Positions 1-5,216 of a stretch of DNA of 5,216 nucleotides are shown here, piece after piece. How positions within the stretch are numbered: position 1 is the first letter of the stretch; every line of letters begins with the position of its first letter. The stretch covers positions 1-5,216 of the forward strand of contig JAQUJJ010000200.1 in NCBI GenBank assembly GCA_028681035.1, written 5' to 3'. The translations under genes and the position numbers were made by a program. The notes beneath the pieces are model-generated. The model saw only the letters and a list, made by a program, of their open reading frames with translations. It did no database searches and was not told where the DNA came from. The stretch is from Candidatus Cloacimonadota bacterium. Its GTDB lineage: Bacteria; Cloacimonadota; Cloacimonadia; Cloacimonadales; Cloacimonadaceae.

Positions 1-90
1 AGCTCTTTACTAATGCAGCAGCAGGTGGTTTGGAAAGTTCTCCTGTAAGACCTTCCCGAGGAGCCAAATCCTCATGTCCTTGATAGTTAC

Positions 91-114
91 GAAATTGAAT
101 TAACATTCAATTTC
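91..114. repeat. Perfect 10-bp inverted repeat with 4-base loop
   Basis: GAAATTGAAT (91-100) is followed by TAAC and then its exact reverse complement ATTCAATTTC (105-114). The stem is A+T-rich and starts eight bases after a possible stop codon at 81-83. There is no following run of T, so it is not a classical intrinsic terminator. It could be a weak terminator, a protein-binding palindrome or part of a mobile-element end. Confidence 0.6.
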
Positions 115-124
115 TCCTGACACA

Positions 125-190
125 CTGAAGTCCAAAGTGCCGCTAAGCTTATGGTAAATAGATATTTATCTTAGGCACTTTGAACTCCAG
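125..190. repeat. Imperfect 17-bp inverted repeat forming a 66-base hairpin element
   Basis: The left arm at 125-141 (CTGAAGTCCAAAGTGCC) matches the reverse complement of the right arm at 174-190 at 15 of 17 positions. The mismatches are at 128/187 and 132/183. The pairing can continue inward: CTAAG at 143-147 with CTTAG at 170-174 (shifting one pair of the outer arm), then 154-159 with 164-169. The whole element could fold as one long stem. It may be a terminator for an upstream gene, a structured RNA, or a small palindromic (MITE- or REP-like) repeat. No flanking target-site duplication is visible and no second copy lies in the window. Confidence 0.6.
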
Positions 191-201
191 ATTCTCTTAG
201 G

Positions 202-254
202 GCTTTCTTTCAGATCAAGTGTGTAAGCTAAAAAAAGAGCTTGACTGAAAAAGC
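202..254. repeat. Interrupted inverted repeat in the leader region
   Basis: The arm at 202-219 (GCTTTCTTTCAGATCAAG) pairs with 240-254 (CTTGACTGAAAAAGC) if two bases near its middle and one near its end are bulged out. A smaller alternative hairpin, AAGCT (225-229) with AGCTT (238-242) around an A-rich loop, would compete with the inner part of the longer stem. Two mutually exclusive folds can occur in regulatory leaders, but the sequence alone does not show that this one switches. Confidence 0.35.
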
Positions 255-268
255 AAAGATGAAAAACA

Positions 269-297
269 TTGTAACAGGTCATATAACCTTAGATAAA
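269..297 (+). promoter_or_regulatory. Candidate sigma-70-type promoter for the secreted-protein gene
   Basis: TTGTAA at 269-274 resembles a -35 element. After a 17-base spacer, GATAAA at 292-297 matches the -10 consensus at four of six positions. Transcription would start near 305 and leave a leader of about 100 bases containing the 309-327 palindrome. The match is weak, and FCB-group primary promoters can deviate from the Escherichia coli consensus, so this is only a candidate. Confidence 0.2.
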
Positions 298-308
298 TTG
301 CAAGAAGC

Positions 309-327
309 GAGAACCTAAAATGTTCTC
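309..327. repeat. Perfect 6-bp palindrome with 7-base loop (GAGAAC/GTTCTC)
   Basis: GAGAAC at 309-314 and GTTCTC at 322-327 are exact reverse complements around a 7-base A+T-rich centre. The position, just downstream of the candidate promoter and about 80 bases before the start codon at 405, would suit an operator or a small leader hairpin. The 7-base spacing does not match the GAAC-N4-GTTC core of the Bacillus-type LexA box. Confidence 0.4.
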
Positions 328-391
328 AAATAGACTTGAAATTATGAGTTGGAATTTACACCAATCTTTGAGACGTCACTCTGAACAAATC

Positions 392-400
392 GGTTGGAGG
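392..400 (+). promoter_or_regulatory. Ribosome binding site for the gene at 405
   Basis: GGTTGGAGG ends four bases before the ATG at 405. The GGAGG core at 396-400 is a strong Shine-Dalgarno sequence. Together with the signal peptide that begins exactly at this ATG, it fixes the start codon. Confidence 0.65.
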
Positions 401-404
401 ATTT

Positions 405-1826
405 ATGAAACTGATTCCTTTAGTGATACTAATTATGCTTGTATCAGTGAACTTATCTGCGCAGGCTGATAGCACCTTTGTACATTACTATTATCCTACC
501 TCACCGGAATGGTGGGGGTTTGAAAATCAAATACTGGCAGCGAATGTATTCGAAACTCATGATGGGAGATTTGTACTTCAATCCTTGGCTTTATTCGATA
601 ATCCACCAAGTGCTTCCTACCTATCGCCGATGATCTTATACTCACGAGATGGGATTTATGATAGTATAGTATTCGGACCTTATAGTGAAGGTCCTGATGT
701 CGATGGCTCTTATACCAGAATTGTGAAAGATGGGCTGGGAGGCTACTTTGCTGTGGATAGCCTTCATAACCGTCTGCACCGCCTGGATGCTAATCTCCAA
801 TATGTGGAGGTGATTTCTCTTTTCTGTAATAATGATATGATTCGTGGAATTCATGATGTAATGGCTACAGAAGATGGGATAGTCGTTTTAGGGCATCTTG
901 ACGAAACAAATGATATTGTTGTATCAAAGTTTGATCACTCATTAGTAAGCAGTTGGCATCATCAAACACCAGGCAGTTTTCATCCTAACCCAAGCATAGA
1001 AAATACTTCTGACGGAGGCTTTTTGTTAAATTGGTCGTACTCACCATTGAAGAGATTAATGAAAATTTCGGCAGAAGGAGATTCTTTATGGGCTATAGGG
1101 TATAATACGGGAGCATATAAAGAAAATATCTTTGAATCAGACGGCAACTATTACGGTCTTAGATATTATCAAGACACAGTAGAGAACGGACTTCTTAAAG
1201 TGTATGATTATGGTGCAGAATGTTCCAACATAAGTTCTGATACCCCAATTCTTACTATTTCTACAGATCGGCTTCTTGCTGAATATATAGTTTTCCCTGC
1301 CATCAGGACATCGGACAATTGCATCGTTTTGGCGGTTTCCACGCCCGAGGGCGAGATCTTTAAATTTGACAGTAATTTCAATCTGCTTTGGAGTAGTAAC
1401 GCACTACCATCTGAGAGAATAGGCATCGGGAAGCATCCATTGATAGAGCTTGATAATGGTGATATATTGTATTGTGCAACAATAAGAATCAATGGGTATC
1501 CGCAACACCTGGGACTTGCCAGAATTGATGCAAACGGAAACTATGTTGGCGTTTCAGATGAAACAGAGCAAACTCCTCCTGTACGTTGTATATCAGCATA
1601 TCCAAATCCATTTTCCACAGAGATTACTTTAAGCACTAAAAGGAGAATATCACCCACAAGTAAGTTCATAATTTACAATATAAAGGGTCAACAAATCGAG
1701 TCTCTTGATCTAAGCGATACATCTGTAACCTGGACACCTAAGGATATTCCTTCTGGCTTATACATTGTCAAACTGCTTGAGGACTTAAAAACTATTGAAA
1801 GCCGCTTGTTTTCATACATTAAATAG
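405..1826 (+). CDS. Secreted protein with probable beta-propeller body and T9SS type A C-terminal sorting domain
   Basis: This 473-residue protein is predicted to be exported and then secreted or attached at the cell surface by the type IX system. Residues 1-21 form a signal peptide: Lys2, a hydrophobic stretch at 4-17, and an A-Q-A cleavage motif before Asp22. The body (about 25-385) has recurring short strands with DG/GG turns (TSDGGFLL at 201-208, LDNGDILYC at 349-357, FDSNFNLLWS at 321-330) like a beta-propeller; I did not define the blades. Residues 396-473 fit the Por secretion-system sorting domain: YPNPF at 399-403, FIIYNIKGQQI at 421-431 and the IPSGLYIVKL block at 448-457. In this family that domain is recognised by the T9SS translocon and is often removed on secretion. 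The ligand or enzymatic role of the body is unknown; I see no catalytic motif. The gene stands alone on this strand and is more A+T-rich than the two genes facing it. Confidence 0.85.
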   Translation: MKLIPLVILIMLVSVNLSAQADSTFVHYYYPTSPEWWGFENQILAANVFETHDGRFVLQSLALFDNPPSASYLSPMILYSRDGIYDSIVFGPYSEGPDVDGSYTRIVKDGLGGYFAVDSLHNRLHRLDANLQYVEVISLFCNNDMIRGIHDVMATEDGIVVLGHLDETNDIVVSKFDHSLVSSWHHQTPGSFHPNPSIENTSDGGFLLNWSYSPLKRLMKISAEGDSLWAIGYNTGAYKENIFESDGNYYGLRYYQDTVENGLLKVYDYGAECSNISSDTPILTISTDRLLAEYIVFPAIRTSDNCIVLAVSTPEGEIFKFDSNFNLLWSSNALPSERIGIGKHPLIELDNGDILYCATIRINGYPQHLGLARIDANGNYVGVSDETEQTPPVRCISAYPNPFSTEITLSTKRRISPTSKFIIYNIKGQQIESLDLSDTSVTWTPKDIPSGLYIVKLLEDLKTIESRLFSYIK

Positions 1827-1829
1827 GCA

Positions 1830-1860
1830 AAACCCCTGCACAGACCCTGGAAACCCCTGC
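1830..1860. repeat. Direct repeat AAACCCCTGC, two copies 21 bases apart
   Basis: AAACCCCTGC occurs at 1830-1839 and again at 1851-1860, directly after the stop codon of the plus-strand gene. The 11 bases between contain a related ACCCTGG. The copies lie just outside the large hairpin. They may be chance or a remnant of a duplication; no function is apparent. Confidence 0.5.
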
Positions 1861-1865
1861 CTTTG

Positions 1866-1934
1866 ACTTGTCTTCGATTTGTCTTCGACTCGAGATGACT
1901 CGAGTATTCGGGTCAACTCGAGTTAAAGACAAGT
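1866..1934. terminator. Large hairpin between converging genes, probable bidirectional terminator
   Basis: The core is 1879-1932. TTGTCTT (1879-1885) pairs with 1926-1932, ACTCGAG (1888-1894) with 1917-1923, and 1896-1903 with 1908-1915, around the loop GTAT. The 24 mostly paired positions are broken only by mismatches at 1886/1925 and 1895/1916, plus G-T wobbles. ACTCGAG occurs three times (1888, 1898, 1916), the last inside the 10-base palindrome AACTCGAGTT (1915-1924). TTGTCTTCGA occurs twice, 11 bases apart (1868-1877, 1879-1888), so an alternative outer stem 1866-1874/1926-1934 is also possible. The position between converging stop codons fits transcription termination in both directions. 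Neither strand has a T-run after the stem, so a classical intrinsic terminator is not proven; a repeat element is the alternative. Confidence 0.5.
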
Positions 1935-1974
1935 TTAAAGCAAGAGCAAAGGAAAGGCGAGGGCTGTAGCAGAG

Positions 1975-4296
1975 TTAGCGGCTGCGTACCACCCTAAAAC
2001 CGATATAGCCAGCCTTCACATAAGGCTTTACATATTCCCTGGCTGTAGTGCGCATCCGCTCTGTATTGTGGTACCAGGAGCCGCCCCGGATCACTTTGTC
2101 TGTTCCATCCTGGGGGCCGCTAAATAGATTTCCCGTGCGGTAGCTATAGGGAGCATACCAATTCCACACCCATTCATAGACGTTTCCGCTCAGATCATAG
2201 ATCTTCAGTGAATTGGGCTTTTTGCTGCCTACAGCTTTGCTGCGGCCAGAGGAGTTTTCGGAATACCAGCCCACCTCGTCTGGATCATCGGAGCCGCTGT
2301 AAAGCTGGAAGTTTTTACCTTTCCCGGCTTTGGCGGCCAGTTCCCATTCCGCTTCGGTGGGCAGGCGATAGCCATCTGCATCAAAATCACAGACGATATC
2401 GGTGCCATGATAGTCATAGGCAGGCGTAAGTCCATCTTTCAGACTTTTGGCATTGCAGTATTCGATTGCATCATAAAATGAGACATTATCCACGGGGAGC
2501 TTTGCCCCGATATACAGAGAGGGATTGGTGGGATAGACCATATTCCACTGCTCTTGGGTAATTTCCAGAGGGCTGATCATGAATCCCGCGAGTTTGATGG
2601 TGAGCAGAGGGAATTCATTGTCTTTGGCTTCAGGGCTGATGCTGCCCATGATCAGGGTATCAGACGGAACCCAGAGCATTTCCAGAGGTAAGTTTTCCGC
2701 GAGGGTGGAAAGATCGATATCGTTAAGATTTACAGCTTCTTCGGTTTCTGTGGTTTTAAACTTCGGTTTCCGCCGAAAAACAAAATGTTGAATCAGGACA
2801 TAAGATAAAATAATTACACTCAATATCATCAAGATGAGGAAGCGCTTTCTCATGGTGCCGAGATCCTTCTGGGTTTCTACAGAAGTCTCAGGCTTTTTCT
2901 CGTAGTATGTGGTTTGGGGAATTGGTTTGGGTATAGTGGGGGCTGCTGGCTTTTCTAAAGGAGGCGATAGAGGAGCTGCGGTCTGCTTGGGGGTTTCTAC
3001 TGGTGCGGCGCTTTTAGGCTCTGGGACTTCCTCTGGCTTTGCTTCAGGTAGTTCAGAAGGCTGCGCTGGCTCTTCGACTTCTTCTTCCTCTTCCGTGGGT
3101 GGCAAAGGTATTGTGGGTTCATCCTGGATCACTGGCCAGGCAAGATCATCCTGGATATCCGGCTCTTTGGGGTCTTCTTGAATCGGGGCTGGGGATTCTT
3201 GGGGTAATTCCGTGATTTCAGGCTCGATTTCACTTTCTGTGGCAAGTATTTCAGGGATGGATGGCTCGGGCAGGAGCTCATCCTCAGGCTCGTCTTCTGC
3301 TCTTAGCTCTGGCGTAGATTCTTCAGCAAAGCTTATTTCAGGAGACAGGTCTTCTATATCTGGTTCAATCGGCTCAGTGGCAGGTACTTCAGCTTCATCC
3401 AGAGCTTCACCATCTGCCTCAGCTAATTCGGGCTCAGGCGCTGGGACCTGCACTACTTCTTCTGCAGGCTCATGGTAGCTCCAGTCAAGATCCGGCACTT
3501 CCTGCTGCAGGGTGTCCAGCAGTTCAGCAAAATCCTTAATTCTCTGGTCTGGGTCCAGCTTCAGACAGGCAAGCAAAACGCTGTACAGCCCATCCGGTAC
3601 CTTTTCTGCAGAGGGCAGGGTCACACCTCGGCTAAAGCTTTGCATCTTCTGCTCATCCGGACCCACGAAGCTATCCAGGCGCCAAGGCAATTCTTTGCAC
3701 AAGATCTGATAGAGCACTACTGCCCAGGAATAGATGTCCGAATTCGGATGAGGATTACTGGTCTTGAAGATCTCCGGAGCCACATAGAGTATGGGATAGC
3801 GATAGTTAAAATTACCTTCAGAGTGTTTCCAGGCATCACGATTCTTGCCAAAGCCAATCACCTTCAGCTCTGAAGCTGCATTGATGATGAGGTTGTAAGG
3901 ATTGAGATTGTAATGCCAGACATCCCTGCCTGCAGCATAGATCAGGGCATGCAGGAGGTCCCGCGCCCAGACCAGGCCTTGGTTGTAAGTGATGTTTTCA
4001 GAGTTTTGTCTTAGATATTCGATCAGAGACAGTCCCGGGGCGTATTCAGCGACCAGGTATTGGCTGAGGCCTTCTGAAAAACAGTCCAAGCCCTTACGGA
4101 TGTGTGGGTGTTCAAGATGTACAGAGGCCCCGGCTTCCCGGATGAGGCTCTCAGACAGAGCTTTATCCTGAAGCTGGGCCGGATCCTGGGTCTTGATCAA
4201 GACCTGTTTTCCATCTTGAAGCCGCTCTGCCTTATACAAGATAAAGCGGCGGGACTGATGGATGGTCTCTATGATGCGGTAATTATCTAAAGCCAT
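1975..4296 (-). CDS. Membrane-anchored pseudokinase fused to FGE/SUMF1-like domain
   Basis: A 773-residue protein in four parts. Residues 6-268 have the Ser/Thr protein kinase fold: K35, E54 (helix C), H128, N135, APE at 173-175, D187 in SDIYSW, and R252. Catalytic features are lost: the nucleotide loop (residues 11-18) has no glycine, HRD is HYN (128-130), the loop lysine is N132 and DFG is GFG (148-150). Residues 272-470 form a Glu/Pro-rich, probably disordered linker with a TEEEEE run at 401-406. One membrane helix lies at 486-507, with basic residues on both sides. Residues 536-771 match the FGE-sulfatase (SUMF1) family: RLPTEAEW (644-651), DLSGNVYEW (701-709), RGGSW (737-741), GFRVVR (766-771). 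The two copper-binding cysteines of true FGE align with H743 and M748, so no formylglycine synthesis is expected. By analogy with bacterial receptor-like kinases, the kinase part should be cytoplasmic and the FGE part outside. The ATG lies five residues before the kinase fold begins, which supports it, although only a distant AAGG precedes it. Function unknown; a sensor or scaffold is an inference. Confidence 0.85.
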   Translation of the reverse strand: MALDNYRIIETIHQSRRFILYKAERLQDGKQVLIKTQDPAQLQDKALSESLIREAGASVHLEHPHIRKGLDCFSEGLSQYLVAEYAPGLSLIEYLRQNSENITYNQGLVWARDLLHALIYAAGRDVWHYNLNPYNLIINAASELKVIGFGKNRDAWKHSEGNFNYRYPILYVAPEIFKTSNPHPNSDIYSWAVVLYQILCKELPWRLDSFVGPDEQKMQSFSRGVTLPSAEKVPDGLYSVLLACLKLDPDQRIKDFAELLDTLQQEVPDLDWSYHEPAEEVVQVPAPEPELAEADGEALDEAEVPATEPIEPDIEDLSPEISFAEESTPELRAEDEPEDELLPEPSIPEILATESEIEPEITELPQESPAPIQEDPKEPDIQDDLAWPVIQDEPTIPLPPTEEEEEVEEPAQPSELPEAKPEEVPEPKSAAPVETPKQTAAPLSPPLEKPAAPTIPKPIPQTTYYEKKPETSVETQKDLGTMRKRFLILMILSVIILSYVLIQHFVFRRKPKFKTTETEEAVNLNDIDLSTLAENLPLEMLWVPSDTLIMGSISPEAKDNEFPLLTIKLAGFMISPLEITQEQWNMVYPTNPSLYIGAKLPVDNVSFYDAIEYCNAKSLKDGLTPAYDYHGTDIVCDFDADGYRLPTEAEWELAAKAGKGKNFQLYSGSDDPDEVGWYSENSSGRSKAVGSKKPNSLKIYDLSGNVYEWVWNWYAPYSYRTGNLFSGPQDGTDKVIRGGSWYHNTERMRTTAREYVKPYVKAGYIGFRVVRSR

Positions 4297-4299
4297 GCT

Positions 4300-5216
4300 C
4301 TATCGTGCCTTAAAGATACAGCGGCCGCGCTTTAAGACTTTCACGATGTGGGAAGAACCCAGATGATAGGGGATAAAGTTTAAGCTGGGAATATCCCAGA
4401 TAATAATATCAGCGAGCTTCCCTATTTCCAAAGAACCCACCTGATCCCCACGATCCAAAGCGCAGGCTGCGTTGATGGTGGCAGCGCTCAGTGCTTCGAT
4501 GGGCGTAAGGCCCATTTGCAGACAAGCCAGGCTCATGGTTAAGGGCATGCTGTCACAATTGCAGCTCCCGGGATTGTAATCTGTGGCGATGGCTACCGGC
4601 AGACCGCTATCGATCATAAAGCGTCCTCGGGCATAAGTCTTGGCAGCCAGAGAAAAGAGGGTGGCAGGCAGCAAAGTGGGAATCACTCCCGCTGCTTTGA
4701 GTGCCATTATGCCATTATCGGAGGCGGCTCCAAGGTGATCTGCCGATATACAGCCCATTTCTGCGGCCAGCTCTGCGCCACCTATGGGAATGATCTCATC
4801 GGCATGCATTTTCAGCTTTAGCCCATGCTCTCTGGCCGCTCTCAGCACCCAGCGCGATTCTTCGATGCTGAAAACGTGGGCTTCAGTAAAGATATCACAA
4901 AACTCGGCAATGCCCTGCTCTTTTACCGCTGGGATCATCTCCTCTATGAGGATTTTCAGATAGCCTTCGTGATCGTTTTCATATTCGATTGGGTACTCAT
5001 GCGCACCCATGAAGGTGGCGACGATATCGATGGGCAAGATCTTGGAAAGCTCAGCAATGGCCTTGAGCTGCTTCAGCTCACTCTGGGTGCTGAGGCCGTA
5101 TCCGCTCTTAGCTTCCAGGGTAGTGGTTCCCAGAGCTATCATCTTTTGGATTCTGGGCAGGCTGAGCTCCACCAATTCTTCCACGCTGGCATCCCTGGAG
5201 GAAGCAATGCTGCTGC
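4300..5216 (-). CDS. hutI: Imidazolonepropionase (EC 3.5.2.7), 3' part; start lies beyond the right edge
   Basis: This enzyme hydrolyses 4-imidazolone-5-propanoate to N-formimidoyl-L-glutamate, the third step of histidine breakdown, in the cytoplasm. The window shows 304 codons ending in TAG at 4300; the family is usually about 400-420 residues, so roughly a quarter is missing at the N-terminus. The frame stays open to the edge, and the residues before GTG at 5184 continue the family pattern, so that GTG is not the start. In visible-fragment numbering the amidohydrolase marks are EAKSGYGL (34-41), FMGAHEYP with H72, KMHADE (135-140) with metal-binding His137 and catalytic-type Glu140, SADHL with H160, and ATDYNPGS (210-217) with metal-binding Asp212. 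The N-terminal HxH metal motif must lie outside the window. The fragment ends in the usual GKLADIIIWD segment. The stop codon is three bases before the pseudokinase start, indicating one transcript. No hutH, hutU or ftcD is visible. Confidence 0.93.
   Translation of the reverse strand, partial: SSIASSRDASVEELVELSLPRIQKMIALGTTTLEAKSGYGLSTQSELKQLKAIAELSKILPIDIVATFMGAHEYPIEYENDHEGYLKILIEEMIPAVKEQGIAEFCDIFTEAHVFSIEESRWVLRAAREHGLKLKMHADEIIPIGGAELAAEMGCISADHLGAASDNGIMALKAAGVIPTLLPATLFSLAAKTYARGRFMIDSGLPVAIATDYNPGSCNCDSMPLTMSLACLQMGLTPIEALSAATINAACALDRGDQVGSLEIGKLADIIIWDIPSLNFIPYHLGSSHIVKVLKRGRCIFKAR

Larger units (their letters stand above)
1..404. other. A+T-rich non-coding region with several inverted repeats, upstream of the secreted-protein gene
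   Basis: No convincing gene lies in these 404 bases. The reading frames are short and have no good ribosome binding site. What stands out is structure: four separate inverted repeats, listed individually, spread from base 91 to base 327, followed by an unstructured stretch leading to the ribosome binding site at 392-400. An open frame without a start runs from the left edge to a TGA at 81-83 (about 26 residues). It could be the last codons of an upstream gene, but I do not recognise the peptide. The region may combine the 3' end of an upstream unit with the promoter and leader of the gene at 405. Confidence 0.6.

Noticed and set aside
3..83. Open frame from the left edge ending in TGA at 81-83, possibly the tail of an upstream gene
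   Set aside because: Only about 26 codons are visible, the peptide matches no family I know, and the other strand also has a short open frame here. Not enough to call a gene.
91..114. Palindrome as a dif-type chromosome-dimer resolution site
   Set aside because: The spacer is 4 bases, not the usual 6, and the arms do not resemble XerC/XerD-binding sequences.
344..469. 41-codon frame overlapping the start of the secreted-protein gene in another frame
   Set aside because: No ribosome binding site, and it overlaps a well-supported signal peptide and start codon.
2909..3478. Two plus-strand frames encoding Ser/Gly-rich peptides
   Set aside because: They are the antisense reading of the Glu/Pro-rich linker of the minus-strand gene; the low-complexity composition is a by-product of that linker.
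3472..3873. 133-codon plus-strand frame opposite the kinase domain
   Set aside because: It lies fully antisense to a recognisable kinase fold, has no domain features, and is explained by chance lack of stops.
4300..5184. GTG at 5184 as the start of hutI
   Set aside because: The frame remains open to the right edge, the upstream residues continue the family pattern, and the protein would lack the N-terminal HxH metal-binding motif.
1..5216. CRISPR array, tRNA or rRNA genes
   Set aside because: No regularly spaced repeats and no cloverleaf or rRNA-like sequence were seen on either strand.

Overview
The window holds three protein-coding genes. One is on the plus strand: a secreted protein with a C-terminal sorting domain (405-1826). 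Two are on the minus strand and converge on it: a 773-residue membrane protein joining a kinase-like and an FGE/SUMF1-like domain (1975-4296), and the 3' three quarters of hutI, imidazolonepropionase (4300 to past the right edge). The C-terminal domain of the first protein is of the type used by the type IX secretion system (T9SS), which points to the Fibrobacteres-Chlorobi-Bacteroidetes (FCB) superphylum. A lineage such as Cloacimonadota would fit, but that placement is an inference from one domain and the gene mix.

Layout: 1-404 has no convincing gene but carries a run of inverted repeats (91-114, 125-190, about 202-254, 309-327), then a good ribosome binding site for the gene at 405. The 148 bases between the converging genes (1827-1974) hold a strong 54-base hairpin built partly from repeated ACTCGAG units, and a 10-base direct repeat. 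On the minus strand hutI ends only three bases before the kinase-like gene starts, so the two are very probably co-transcribed and translationally coupled.

The most interesting object is the minus-strand fusion protein. Its kinase fold is easy to recognise (lysine K35, APE motif, D187, R252), but the glycine-rich loop has no glycines, HRD has become HYN, the catalytic-loop lysine is Asn and DFG has become GFG. It is therefore predicted to be a pseudokinase. A roughly 190-residue Glu/Pro-rich linker and one membrane helix join it to an FGE-fold domain that lacks the two catalytic cysteines. Both halves look like binding rather than catalytic modules, suggesting a transmembrane sensor or scaffold. 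Whether this relates to histidine breakdown (hutI) is unknown; linkage is the only evidence.

The plus-strand gene and its upstream region are visibly more A+T-rich than the two minus-strand genes (for example 23 G+C in 60 bases at 1141-1200 against 32 in 60 at 4681-4740), with the change at the convergent intergenic region.
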